Positions 1 to 32,691 of a stretch of 64,000 nucleotides of DNA are shown here, piece after piece. This DNA comes from Panonychus citri. Lineage: Eukaryota; Arthropoda; Arachnida; Trombidiformes; Tetranychidae. The position numbers and the translations under genes were made by a program. The notes under the pieces are model-generated. The model was not told the origin of the DNA. It worked only from the letters and a program-made list of their open reading frames with translations, and made no database searches. The stretch lies in contig NW_026515482.1 of the NCBI RefSeq assembly GCF_014898815.1, positions 2,356,001-2,420,000 of the forward strand, in the 5' to 3' direction. Position 1 is the stretch's first letter. Every line of letters starts with the position of its first letter.

Positions 1-2529
1 CAAAAGATTAAGATGACGATGATCATGATGATGAACATGAGAATCAACATGAGAAATTGAATAAATGAGAAATGAATTGATGAAGAAAAAAAGAAAACAA
101 AACAACAAAATGCTCAGCATTTCCTCCAGAATCTGGTATCTCCACCCAAGAAATAATGTCAACTCTTTTCTTATATTGTCATCTTCATCATTTATCACCT
201 TTGTCAAGATGATATAGATGATGATGATGACAAGAAAATCCATAGAAGACATTGAATGGTAACAATTGATAACCTTTGACTACCTGTTGCCATTTCCTTA
301 CATTGAATTAGACAATGAGCCAAGGATTTTAACATTCACCATGAAAATTATCATGAAAAACTTAAGGTGAGGAAATGATAACAATGATCATGGCGATAAT
401 TAGAAAATCGTAGATCCGGTAAGAAATATTTCCAATTCTCAATTCGATTGTAAACTTTGTTGTTGTGTTAACTTTTTTTTTCTATTCTATTTTACCAATT
501 AATTCGAAAAAAAGAAAAAGAGAGAGAGAGAGAGTTTATTTCTCATCTTTTCATCATCAACATGATGATGCTAATGTTGGTTATCATTGTTGATTATGTT
601 GGTGCTGTTAATTGTTATAACAGATGGTTGATGAAGTCCCTTTACTTTGCTGTTATCTTATGTTAGTTTATCAACAACAACATCAGATCCTCTCACTTAC
701 CTCACTCATCATCATCTACCTGTCCGAAGGAGTCCTTGTCTCTCTCGCTTGCTCTCTCTTAAACCACGTCCGGTCACTCTTTCCTCTCTCTCTCTCTCTC
801 TCTCTTTCTCTTACGATGAAAAAAGAGTAGTAAGTTAATAGTAATGATAATATGCTATTAAGCACGAGTCTCTCTTTCTTTTCCTCTTACTTTAGTTTCA
901 TTGACCATATGCTGTCCGCATCATCATCAAGGATGATTATAAATGGGGGTGGATGGTCAATGAGTAGTAGTCAATGAATGAGATGCTTTTACTATTTTTC
1001 CTCTTTCTCTTTCTCTCTTCCTCTCCCGCGCCCACTTTTCATCAGAAAATCATCTTCATCATTTTTTTCATTTTCTTTTCTTCATTAAACTTTAATTTCG
1101 CTTATGGCAATTTTCACTTTCTCCTTGATTATCGTTTCATCCTCATCTCTAAATAACATTAAGTTGTTTGAAATTTTCTTCTCCCTTGATTCAGTTTCTA
1201 ATTAGCTCTTTTATCATTAGAATCGTCATCGTTTTCTTCCTCATCTTTCTAAACCGTTGAAACTTTTTTTTCTTTTACTAACTAATCTGATCTCAATTGC
1301 TTTTCCTCCAGATTGACCATCATTCTGCTTGTTGTTACTGCTCATCATCATCATTCTGTCAATAGGATGGTGTGTGTAGCGTGTGAGGGTGGATGATGAT
1401 GATGATGATGATGATCAAGGTGAAGGTGAGTGAGAGTGGGTCATAGTAAAATTAATAGTAACAGAAAATTTAACGGAAAAACTTTTAATAGGCAATCATG
1501 AAGGTGGCAAAGGTGAATGAGGCCCGGTGAAAGTAAATATAACAGACTTTTAACCTCTCGAGCACACAAACATCATCATTATCAGTCTCATCTTCAACCT
1601 CCATCCCTTAATAATAATCATCAACTGATTATCATCATTTTGTCAGTTGAAAACAAAAACTTTTCTGTTTCTTGTGAATAGAACAAAAAGTTTCATATTT
1701 TGTCTTCTCATCTCTTTATCGTTTTCATCTTCATTCTTGATTCAATCATCATCATGATGAGGATGATAATGATGAGCGAAATTTTCTCTCTCTCTCTCTC
1801 AATTCTTGTTAAGTGATTTGTTTCCCATTGGTTAAGATCAATTTTCTCATCACTCTGGTCGGCAGATTGGTGATTGAACTATTGTCGGCAATAAATTTCA
1901 TCTTCATCTTCATCATCATCTCTTTCTTTTTTCTCTTTCTTTTTTACCTCTAAGATTCTCTTACTTTTTACCTTAAGATGTTTTATTTTTTTTCTTCTTA
2001 CCTTAGTTATCATCATCTTCTCTCTCTCTCTCTCTCTCTCTCTCCTGATCATCCTCATCATTTTCTTGAAAACCGAAAATTATGTTAACTTATCTTCATC
2101 TTTTTCTCAATATCTTCATTATCATCGTTATTATTTCCTTTTATTTTTCGCATCCAATTCCGACTCTGAGCTTTTCCTTATCCTCCATCATTCTAATCAT
2201 AATCATCATCATTATCATCCTAATCATTTTTATCCTCATCTTTGAAGAGGAAATCAATTTGTTTTCCTTTTCCAATCAATTGATTACATGTTTTTAACCA
2301 ATTTTCTGTATGTAAGTTAACCTTAACTGTTAAGTTGAACAATTTATTAAATTGTTACCAATTCTCATAAAAAATCAGCTGATTGTAAGCTTATAATTAA
2401 AGACTCAATTGATTTTTTCTCTGTGTGTGTGCGTAAATCTCAATTGATTTAATGTTAGTTAATTGATGTAAATTAATCCATTTAGACTTATCAATGAAAT
2501 GGTAAATTAGTTAATTGTTGTTCACTTAC
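1..2529. other. Intron/flank of the left-edge minus-strand gene
   Basis: No convincing coding exon is visible. The stretch is AT-rich with pyrimidine tracts, (CT)n runs near 784-805 and 2019-2044, and scattered ATC/GAT trinucleotide runs. It lies downstream of the splice donor at 2528-2529 on the minus strand, so it is probably the first coding intron of the gene at 2530-2869, continuing past the left edge. Short open frames here translate simple repeats. Confidence 0.5.
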
Positions 2530-2869
2530 GTTTCTTTTTACTATCAGAATTGTGATTTGTGTTTGTATTGGCGGTGGTCAAGATTGTATGATGTGGTGGT
2601 TGTTGATGATTGGATTGTGGTGGTACTTGTTGTTGTGATTGAGGTTGTGTTTGTTGTTGTTGTTGTTGTTGTGTTGATGGGGTAAGTTGACCCATTGATC
2701 CTTGAGGTGGTGGTGGGGGTAAGGGTGGAGGTGGAAGATGATGCATTGATTGATGAGCATTGGACAAATGATCACCATTTGGACTTGAAGCTGTTGAATA
2801 CAAATGATGAGGATGAAGGTGATGATGATGATGATTACTTTGTATATAAGCCGTTATATCGTCCTGCAT
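2530..2869 (-). CDS. First coding exon of a His/Pro/Gln-rich protein (partial)
   Basis: The exon starts at ATG 2869 and reads 113 codons plus one base to a good donor (C|GTAAGTG) at 2528-2529. The peptide begins MQDDITAYIQ, then has a poly-His patch, a poly-Pro stretch, a glutamine run, Asn/Thr-rich sequence and a basic KKK at the splice junction. This composition is typical of the disordered N-terminus of a transcription or chromatin regulator, with the basic end possibly leading into a DNA-binding domain, but no folded domain is present and the family was not recognised. The frame closes a few codons past the donor, which supports splicing. The remaining exons would lie off the left edge. 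Coding status is supported by the start and donor pair and the biased but non-repetitive residues; function is unknown. Confidence 0.6.
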
Positions 2870-3465
2870 GATTATATCAATGATAATGATTGATTACCTT
2901 TTCTTTTTGTTGATGATAAAACAAACAAATATAAACAAAGAAACAAAATTTATAAACAACAACAACAAATTGTCAACAATAAATAATTTTTCTCAATAAT
3001 TTAACAGATACGATTGAAAATCCAGTGTGAATATTTTTGTTGCGATTGCGAATCACCACAAGATATTGGAACACCGATTAAGTGAAATTAATTAGAGGAA
3101 ACTTTTTATTTTCTCTTATCAATCGATTTGTAATCAATGGAGAAAAAATTTGAATTTCCAAGGATTACGAACTAATTTAGAAATTGGTTCAGATGAGATT
3201 GTTGTTGTTTTCACGATTCGATTGAAATGGACGAATTGGTCAGTATTGAACAAAGGGAACACGAAGTAAATTCCGAGGCACCGAGTAGTAGAACTGAACA
3301 GGTAAAGAGAAAGAGAAAGAGAGAGAGAGAAAAAAAATATAAACAAAAGGTAAATTCGAAAAATAGAAAAAAAAGTTTTGATGCAACTTAGGCTCGTTTC
3401 GAGTTGCTGGTTTGCTTAACTTTCTGACTAAATGACAACTAAACTTACGAACGATAATAGATGAA

Positions 3466-3472
<7 letters not shown>

Positions 3473-3507
<35 letters not shown>
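3473..3507. repeat. (GA)n microsatellite
   Basis: About 17 near-perfect GA units in intergenic DNA. The complementary CT units recur through the window, mostly in introns and gene flanks. Confidence 0.95.
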
Positions 3508-3510
<3 letters not shown>

Positions 3511-5031
3511 GTACAGTCTTTGCCATTTAATTTGTGTGTGTCTGTAGTTATGGTGGAAAAGGTAGGAAAGAAACTCCGCCTTCCAGAGTGGGGGAAATTG
3601 TTAAGGTGAATTTTTTTTCTCAATTAGCTGTACATACATAACTTAACAACACAACAACAACACCGATACATCAAACTGAATACCTGCCACCCCACTGGTG
3701 TAGGAGGAGTTAAGGGCCTACTCTTGGGGAGAAAGAGAGAAGAGAAAGAGAGAAAAAGATAGAGACTGAATCACAGGCATTTATAGGCAGGTAGATGATG
3801 ATGATGATGATGAAAAAGATTCTTGATCATGAACAGTATTTTTTTTCTCTTTTTTTTTCTTTGCTTAGAATTCATTTGACTTTTACTATTATTACATGAG
3901 AGTGATTACAATGGGTTGAGATTGAGGGTGGAAGAGGGTGGGAAGGAGTGAGAAACTATTACTCTTTGATTGTAATCATCATCATGATGAAAAAAATTAT
4001 CTTCTCATTTTTTTTTATCTCTCTCATTCTCTGGATACTCATCAGAATTGTACTTTTAATGATTCTCTCGTTAACTTACCTTTGATTTTTATGTTGTTTT
4101 TTTCACCTGAAATTGGTTCAATTTCATCTGATTTTAGATAAATTTTCATGATGATTGTTGGATAAAATTTCACTCAGAATATTGGATTGGGTAATCGGTT
4201 GGCTATCTAAACCTGTGTGTTGATTTAGTTGATTTATTGATCATGATTATGATTAAGGTTATTCTGATTCTTGTATCAAATTGATTCGCATCTTGATTAA
4301 TTTATATCATAAGAGTTGATGGTTTTCTTGTCTTGGAATCGTAATTTAGAACTCGAATCAGTCCAGAAAGCAACATTTCTATTGTTAATTGTTACTTGTT
4401 TCTTATTAAATTTAACAGAATTCACAATTATAAATCTCACAATTTAATTTGATCAACGTGATTATGTGAATTGAATTGAGATTTAATTGAGATGAGTTCA
4501 GATTTTTCCGAGATTGAAAACTTTGGCTCGTTTTTATGATTTGAACATTTGGTCATTTTAATTATGTTGGTCACTATTTAGGGTTCATAATTGTTAGTAA
4601 CAATTTTTTCCTATCAAATTGATTAATTAAAAATTGAGATTAATCTTAGCGATTGGAGTGACATCTCTTAGTATAAGAGGAGAAAATTTTTTACTTTCAA
4701 TCGGATGTAAACAGTTACTCCATCTAAGAGTTTGTTAAATAACTAAATTGATGAAAAGATAATCTAGTTAATTGTAAATTAATTTCTAATCAAATGTCAA
4801 TAAAGAAGCGAGAGGAAAACTTGTTAAGATATTGAGTATTTATCAGTAATTTTTTCTCTTTTTATTATTCATGTGCATCAGCAGTATATTAAAGGTAAAC
4901 AAAAGTTCATCGGATATCATCAGTTGATAGAGATTAAAGAAACTTTAGAAATTGATCTTCAATTATCCTGAACAATCATAATTCTACTAATCATTCTTAT
5001 CTAATAATATCAGCTGATTCCATGGAAATGC

Positions 5032-5036
<5 letters not shown>

Positions 5037-5073
<37 letters not shown>
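5037..5073. repeat. (CT)n microsatellite
   Basis: About 18 perfect CT units, intergenic. Confidence 0.95.
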
Positions 5074-5076
<3 letters not shown>

Positions 5077-6207
5077 ATTTATTTATATCTTTTCATATTT
5101 AACTTTCTCTTTCTATTCACCATGTAACAAGAAAACAAGACTTTAGGTACATATCAAGAGGAATAATGAGAGAGAGTGAGAGAGAGAATGAGATAGTGAG
5201 AGTTACCTGATGAATCTTATTATCTTCAGGTATAAAGATCCATTCATCCCGATGATGATAATAGATGATGATGATGAAAAAAGTAGCCTTTGGTTGCAGC
5301 TCATTTAAAAGGGCGGAGGCCATTTAATCAACTGAGATTAAGCTCATCTCATCTCATTATTGTTATTATCTTTTTTTACAGAGATAAACTGAAAGAGATT
5401 TTCTCTCTCTCTCTCTCTCCTTCCATCATCAACATTATCATCCTTATCCTCGTCATCTTCATCATTCTCGTCATTTTCATCATCAACATTATGATGATTA
5501 TTAATTTTACCTTTTTGTGTTGATTGTTGTTGTTAAATCCAGTAACAAACAAGGCGTCACCATTGATGACGACGATGATGATACTCTGATACTGAACAAC
5601 CATACATACATATAAATATTAATATAATGGAGATGATGATAAATAATAACAATGATGATGATGATGATGATGATGAAGTATAATAATACTAATGTAAAGG
5701 TAAGTTCAGTTCATTGAATAATATTTATTAATATGAAAAAATGTATGATAATTGATGTTGGTGATATTATTACACCTATGATATTATATTGACCCTGAAT
5801 ACTTTTCCAGTTAATAGTTAATCAACGTCGCTGGATTAGATAGTTAATTGTTTGGCTATTAACGATACTCATTCATAACATTTTCCTATTATTATAATTT
5901 AAACGAGCTTCATGTGCTTCTGGTTGTTTAAATCATTCATTTCAAAGATCGAACCTTCAAATCAATTCTGTGAATAATCTTCTTTATGTGTCTAATTAAG
6001 AATAAAACTTTGGTTGTTGATTGAAATGATTGAAAAATTTTATTGATTTAACTTTAATATCGAAATAAATTAACATTTAAACAATTAGTTTTCCTTTCAT
6101 TCGTTAACATTTGGGTACCCATTATTCATGGGATCCATCAGTGGTGATGTTTATCATGATCTGATAGATTTGAAGTAGAAAAATTTACTAATTAGTTGAG
6201 TGATTGT

Positions 6208-7014
6208 TTAATCACATAAATTATACCTTTCTGCAGATTATAACCCCAGTCCAATAAGTAATGAGAATTTGAATTCAAGTTCTCATTACTTACTGGACAT
6301 GGATTATTTATATTTAAATGACAAATAAAAACGTTCGTCAGTATTATTTCACTTACGATGGTGTTTTTCATGATGATGATCAGACTTTGGGTGATCGTGT
6401 TTCTCGTGGTGGTGATCGTGTTTTCATGGTGGTGATCGTGTTTCGTGATGATGATCAGACTTTGGGTGATCGTGTTTGTCGTGGTGGTGATCATGTTTTT
6501 CATGATGGTGATCATGTTTCTCGTCGTGGTGATCGTGTTTCTCGTGGTGATGTTCATCCTTTTCATGGTGTTTCTTAGCTTCTGTTGAAATTGAAGAAAC
6601 AGCAAAAAAAAACCAATGAAAATAATGAAATGGAAAACTGATCAATGGACTTCGTAGAGAGACTTACTTTTTTGGATTGAATAATCGACATTTTGGAAAA
6701 GTTCTAGTCCAAGGTCTGTAATTCGTAACGCAATTAATAACGTTATTTTGTGTTATTAAAATTAATAACAATAGAATAGAATACTTCAGAGAAAAAAAAA
6801 TGGAGAAAATTGTTCAGAAAAACTTACCTCCAGAATCGAAGGCCACTTTTTTATCATCGGAACTTTGACTCTCCGCTGAAGTGACACAAACGACAACTGA
6901 CAAGAGTTCGATAAACGAGAATTAAACAAATCAGATTCCGAATTCAGACTTACAATTAATAAATAAACACTTACCTGCGAGAAAGTAGACAACAATTAGT
7001 TGGGAAAAACGCAT
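6208..7014 (-). CDS. Secreted His-rich protein, repeat frame broken by a TGA
   Basis: Five minus-strand exons fit: 6975-7014, 6828-6875, 6668-6715, 6357-6581 and 6208-6230. All have GT-AG borders and consistent phase, for 128 codons including the stop. Exon 1 encodes a signal-peptide-like start (MRFSQLIVVYFLA). Exons 2-3 encode a short Ser/Asp/Lys then Leu/Gln-rich linker. Exon 4 encodes about eight imperfect units of the type EKHDHHH; exon 5 ends QRYNLCD. A TATA box lies about 75 bases upstream of the ATG. The repeated His/Asp/Glu suggests metal or heme binding outside the cell, which is inference. Exon 4 carries an in-frame TGA at 6424-6426: two short A-runs are 2 and 1 bases shorter than in sister repeats, so frame is lost and then regained. 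Assembly error, a null allele or recent decay are all possible. No family was recognised. Confidence 0.65.
6249..6298. repeat. 50-bp near-perfect palindrome in an intron
   Basis: The sequence is its own reverse complement at 23 of 25 base pairs, centred on GAATTC at 6271-6276. Mismatched pairs are 6254/6293 and 6268/6279. It lies in the last intron of the His-rich gene. Read on the minus strand one arm contains CCAGTAAGTAATG, a strong donor-like string. It could fold as an RNA hairpin or be a remnant of a small inverted-repeat element. Confidence 0.85.
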
Positions 7015-7090
7015 ATTTGATACGAATGATTATATTCAATCACTAATCAAAAGTTAATTTACTGATAGTAATAATCAACCTTATCGTAAC

Positions 7091-7097
7091 CTTTATA
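7091..7097 (-). promoter_or_regulatory. TATA box for the His-rich gene
   Basis: Read on the minus strand this is TATAAAG, about 77 bases upstream of the ATG at 7014. That would place a start site near 7065 and give a leader of about 50 bases. Position and orientation fit the gene model. Confidence 0.5.
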
Positions 7098-8320
7098 TTC
7101 TAGACAATTCAATCGATCAACTAATCATCAGGAAACTCTTAACTTTATCTTTGATTGTTTCCTAGATTAAATAATTAAACAATTATCGATTGTTAACAAT
7201 TAACCTTGACATTGTAATTAAACTAACACCTTGTGTATTATAATCAACAGATCGTATGATTGTTTGATTGAGACAGACATCAATTTTTTCGAGTAAATCA
7301 TTGAAAATAATTCTGATTAGAATATGGAAACAATTAACTGATAATCAACCGATTGTCCATCCAGTGATTAGAGACCAATTGGCCTAATAAACCTGAGCGA
7401 TGATCGGACTCAAGCATTGGACGGATTATCTCACGATTATTGATATTCATTAAGAAAATGACCTCGAAAATGTTTTCGCTTTACAAATGAGATACTTTTA
7501 ATATTCGACGAGCAAAAATTGATGATAACCGATTTGGAATTGCAATTGCACCTTTTTAATTGTTGTGTCAAATTGGAATCGTTTAATTGTCTCTGATCCA
7601 CAATAGTCATTACGACTAAACGAAATGAGGATATTTTCATGTCAATTTCATATCAAAATCTTATCAAATTGATAATATCAATCAAAACAATGGGGAATTT
7701 GAAGATGTTGATTATCTAATTACTACTAATTGTTGTTGTCATTTTTGCTTCGAAAATAATATAACATTATTGTATAATCGATAAGAGTTTCTTTCATCTG
7801 ATAACATAACAGAGGTTTAACAAATCATCATATGCAATGTAATTAAACTAAAACAATTAACAAATCATCAAAGGTACAAACATTTAAAAACCAACACCAA
7901 CCATTGACCTGAATCCAAAGAGTTTGATTATCACAGTTTCATCATTGGATCTTCATTTAATTCAGCAACTGGATTAACGAGATTAAATCAATTCGCACAA
8001 AAAAAACACCATCTCTTGCTCTTCATCATCCTCATCATCATCTTCCACCCACCAACAACACCTTCTCCACTCATCTTCTTCTTCATTTACCTTTTTCCTC
8101 CTTCCAAATCATCTCACCTTGATAACTATTCTCATTGAATGATAATATTTATTGCAATTTAGTAAATAATATTTGGAAATTCAAATGATACAAAAATCTA
8201 ACGATAAATAACTAAACCAATCAATCGAAAAACAAACAAATCGTTTCCAATTAATTGTATCAAGTTGACGAATGAAAGTTTTTTCTTCTCTTTTCTTTAA
8301 AATATCTTATTCGTAACATT

Positions 8321-8329
8321 AGATGGCGC
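8321..8329. promoter_or_regulatory. AGATGGCGC word, CTCF-like
   Basis: AGATGGCGC resembles the core of arthropod CTCF-type insulator sites. Related words occur at 8890-8898 (AGATGGCGT) and 8940-8948 (AGATGGCAT), all within about 1 kb upstream of EFA6. Assignment to CTCF is inference. Confidence 0.3.
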
Positions 8330-8889
8330 TGATTTTTGACTGTGATTTTTTCTGTTCTAACGTCACCAATAGTGAATTTAACTGAGATTAGTTGAATGAA
8401 ACCCTAAATGAAAACAGAGATTCTCGAATTTGAAAAAGTAAAATTGAACATTGTTCATTAGGAACGACAATGTCAACGTAAACCAGTCAAGGGAATGAAA
8501 GGGCGAGAAGAATAGATTGGAAGTATCCGTTGACGAAAAAACCTTTGACGAGACTATTAGGCCAATCTAGAAGCCTGAATAGAAAGTTGGAGGAAGACAA
8601 TGGAAAACATTTGACCAGAATTGTTGGAAATTAGAAGAAAACTAGTCACACAATAATGGAACTCGAAACATTTTCAAATAGAACAAATTGTAAACAGACT
8701 AAATCGCCAGATCGCAATTGAAATCTTTTCATTCTCTTCTCTATTAATCGGTGGCTTACGATCGATCGAGATCAGCACCCAAGGCTGTCCAGTTATACGA
8801 CGACTGTAATTAGTCACCTCAAAGAGGAACAATAAATTTCGAAAATCAATTCAGATGGCTATTCAAATATAGTTGTTTTCGATTCCAAT

Positions 8890-8898
8890 AGATGGCGT
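8890..8898. promoter_or_regulatory. AGATGGCGT word, CTCF-like
   Basis: Second member of the AGATGGC cluster, same orientation as the one at 8321, about 400 bases upstream of the inferred EFA6 start codon. Confidence 0.25.
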
Positions 8899-9300
8899 TA
8901 CTGTTTTGTTCGGGTAAATTGGTTACTATGAACGTGGACAGATGGCATTAGTTATACTTTGTTTCTTTTTCCTCACATTTGTGTATGTCTTAAAATCGAG
9001 GCTCAAATTTTTTATATTATAATTGTTACTCTTTAATTGTGATCGGGTCGTTTATTGGATCAAAATTATGATTGGTTTAAATTTGTTAATTGTCGATGGT
9101 TAACTTATCTTGTCTTTTCACTTTACTGGTTGGTTGTTGATTTGGGTTTTAACATTTGGTTTCCAATTTGAGACACTTTTGGTTTTCTCTCTCTCTCTTC
9201 ATCTCTTTTTTTGTATTCCTAATCTTTTTCAACCTTTGGCTCTTGATCATCTTCACTCATCAACAACCGTCAACATAATCCAATCAGTGAAAACAGTTAC

Positions 9301-30950
<21,650 letters not shown>

Positions 30951-31914
30951 TTGATTGAGATGAATTTTTAACCACAATTTAAATTAAGTTGGTTCCATTA
31001 TCGTACCAATCAGCCAATCAATATGAAAGTCAAAGTGGTCAATCAATTAGATTTATAATTTTTCTTTCCTTTTCGTTTAAATTGATTTCATTTCTCTTTT
31101 TTTTCACCTTAACTATGATTTCTTTTTGCAATCAATTTGTTTCATTTTCATCAAATTTAAAAGACAATCGCAATTAAAGCACAATAATTGTAGCTTAATT
31201 ATGATCAACTTACATTTTGAGAGATCATATTTAGAATCAAATTTAAATAAAGCTTCTGATGTTCAGACAATTAACTTATTATTTTTTTTTTTTTTCGTTT
31301 TTTATGTTTTAATTTAATTGTTTCACTTATAAGGACATTTGATTAATCAACTTTCCTTTTAATTGTTAGATTATGATTCTAATGAAATTTGGTTTATCGC
31401 TAAAAATGGTTGGAAATTGTTAATCTGATTCCAACTTAATTCACGTATTTTGAATCTTAATTGTTAATATTTTGATGACTAATTGTTGTTTTTCATTTTC
31501 TTTAAAGTGTATCACATAGGAAAGGAATCAGATGAATACAACTGGACAATTAATTTTAATTTGATTAAGACGGAATCTTGATTGTGATTAAAAAGAAAGA
31601 AAAAAAAGTTTTATTTCTTTTTTCTAATAAAAATTAATTCTTGATTATTAATTGTAACAATTTTAAGAGTTGTAAAAGTGTAACTGTTGTTTTGTCGCTG
31701 GTTGATTAAGTTGGTTAATAAAAAAAACCCAACAATTAACTTAACAGTTAATTCAAATTTAGTCACATTGTTTCATCCAGTGTTAATAAAAAAAAGATTC
31801 ATAAACTAAATCAACTAATTGTAATCGTTATTTTTTTCGGGTACAATTGTTTGTAGGTTTGTTTTAATGGTGACAATGATGATGTAGGCGAGAGATTTGT
31901 TGACAATCAGTTAA
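30951..31914. other. EFA6 3' UTR and convergent gap
   Basis: Follows the EFA6 stop and precedes the stop of the minus-strand acidic-protein gene. It holds an AATAAA at 31246-31251 and AT-rich sequence. Nothing coding is visible. Confidence 0.6.
31246..31251 (+). terminator. Poly(A) signal AATAAA, EFA6
   Basis: Canonical hexamer about 296 bases after the EFA6 stop, giving a plausible 3' UTR of about 310-325 bases. Confidence 0.45.
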
Positions 31915-32562
31915 TTATTGCCAAAATTTATTAATTTGTGGATCATCAAGGGGATTATAAGGTTCATCGGAACGAATTGACTCTTCCATCATATAAGTAA
32001 CTGTCTCAATTAGAGCAATTAACTGATTGGAACTCATACAAATTTCATCTTCATCTCCATCTTCGTCTTCATCTTCGGCCCCTTCGGCCTCAGCGGTTTC
32101 ATCGGTTTCATCGGCCTCATTGACCTCGTTTGCCTCACTGGATTCGCTGGACTCACTTGTTTCGTTGGCCTCTTCTTGTTTCACCTCATTTTCCACGTCC
32201 TTTTCCACTTCCGCCTCCGCCTCCGCCTCCGTCTCTGCCCTCGCCACCGCCTCTTCCTCGTGCTCTCTTTCAGCCTCCGATCCAACAGCATTACCCTCTG
32301 ACTCAATTTCTCTTTCACTGTCAGCAACACTATGACCCCCTTCCGATAAACCATTAGCACCACTCATGTCCCCTTGATCAGCGCCATCAATTGATTGATT
32401 CGGAGTCGGCGAATCTGGTGAGTCCAATTTCGGACTACCACTACCCATCGAGCTAAAATCATTGGAGGCAAAGGTAGACATTGTCAACGAAAAACAAAAA
32501 ACAATCAAATTAAGCACAGATAAACTGGTCACAATTAGCGCACAGTTAATTGTTACCTTCAT
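31915..32562 (-). CDS. Acidic secretory-type protein, single exon
   Basis: An uninterrupted 215-codon frame with a TATA box at a fitting distance upstream. Residues about 7-26 form a hydrophobic signal peptide or anchor. A Ser/Pro/Gly-rich stretch follows, then a strongly acidic central region (about 80-170) with Glu-Ala, Glu-Ser-Ser and Asp-Glu repeats. The last 40 residues (from ICMSSNQLIALIE) are non-repetitive, look helical and end in NKFWQ; they are the part most likely to be conserved. The coding sequence is GC-richer than its surroundings. No family was recognised. The divergent phosphatase gene starts 1.3 kb away. The acidic repeat could bind cations or basic proteins, but nothing proves that. 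Confidence 0.7.
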   Translation of the reverse strand: MKVTINCALIVTSLSVLNLIVFCFSLTMSTFASNDFSSMGSGSPKLDSPDSPTPNQSIDGADQGDMSGANGLSEGGHSVADSEREIESEGNAVGSEAEREHEEEAVARAETEAEAEAEVEKDVENEVKQEEANETSESSESSEANEVNEADETDETAEAEGAEDEDEDGDEDEICMSSNQLIALIETVTYMMEESIRSDEPYNPLDDPQINKFWQ

Positions 32563-32683
32563 TTTATATCCTGATTAGATTATCAATTCAAGACAATTAA
32601 CTAAATCACAGATTAAATAATAAATTGATATTTTTTTTTCAAAATCAACCCGACAAAATATTGGCAAAACTATTAATCAAACC

Positions 32684-32691
32684 CTTTTATA
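32684..32691 (-). promoter_or_regulatory. TATA box for the acidic-protein gene
   Basis: Reads TATAAAAG, then GG, on the minus strand, about 122 bases upstream of the ATG at 32562. Transcription would start near 32655, giving a leader of about 90 bases. Confidence 0.6.

Larger units (their letters stand above)
2870..6207. other. Intergenic region with microsatellites
   Basis: This spans the upstream side of the left-edge gene and the 3' side of the His-rich gene. It holds a long (GA)n run at 3473-3507, a (CT)n run at 5037-5073, a shorter (CT)n near 5407-5420, and (GAT)n runs near 3793-3812 and 5654-5677. The open frames I looked at translate simple repeats or AT-rich noise. No promoter could be assigned with confidence. 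Confidence 0.5.
7015..9300. other. Divergent intergenic region, His-rich gene to EFA6
   Basis: The minus-strand gene starts at 7014 and the plus-strand EFA6 model at 9301. The region contains a TATA box for the former, three AGATGGC words toward the EFA6 side and otherwise AT-rich non-coding sequence. The stretch just before 9301 probably includes the EFA6 5' untranslated region. Confidence 0.5.

Noticed and set aside
32027..32363. Ser/Ala- and Pro-rich frames on the plus strand and an Arg-rich frame on the minus strand
   Set aside because: They are off-frame readings of the Glu/Ala repeat of the acidic-protein gene.
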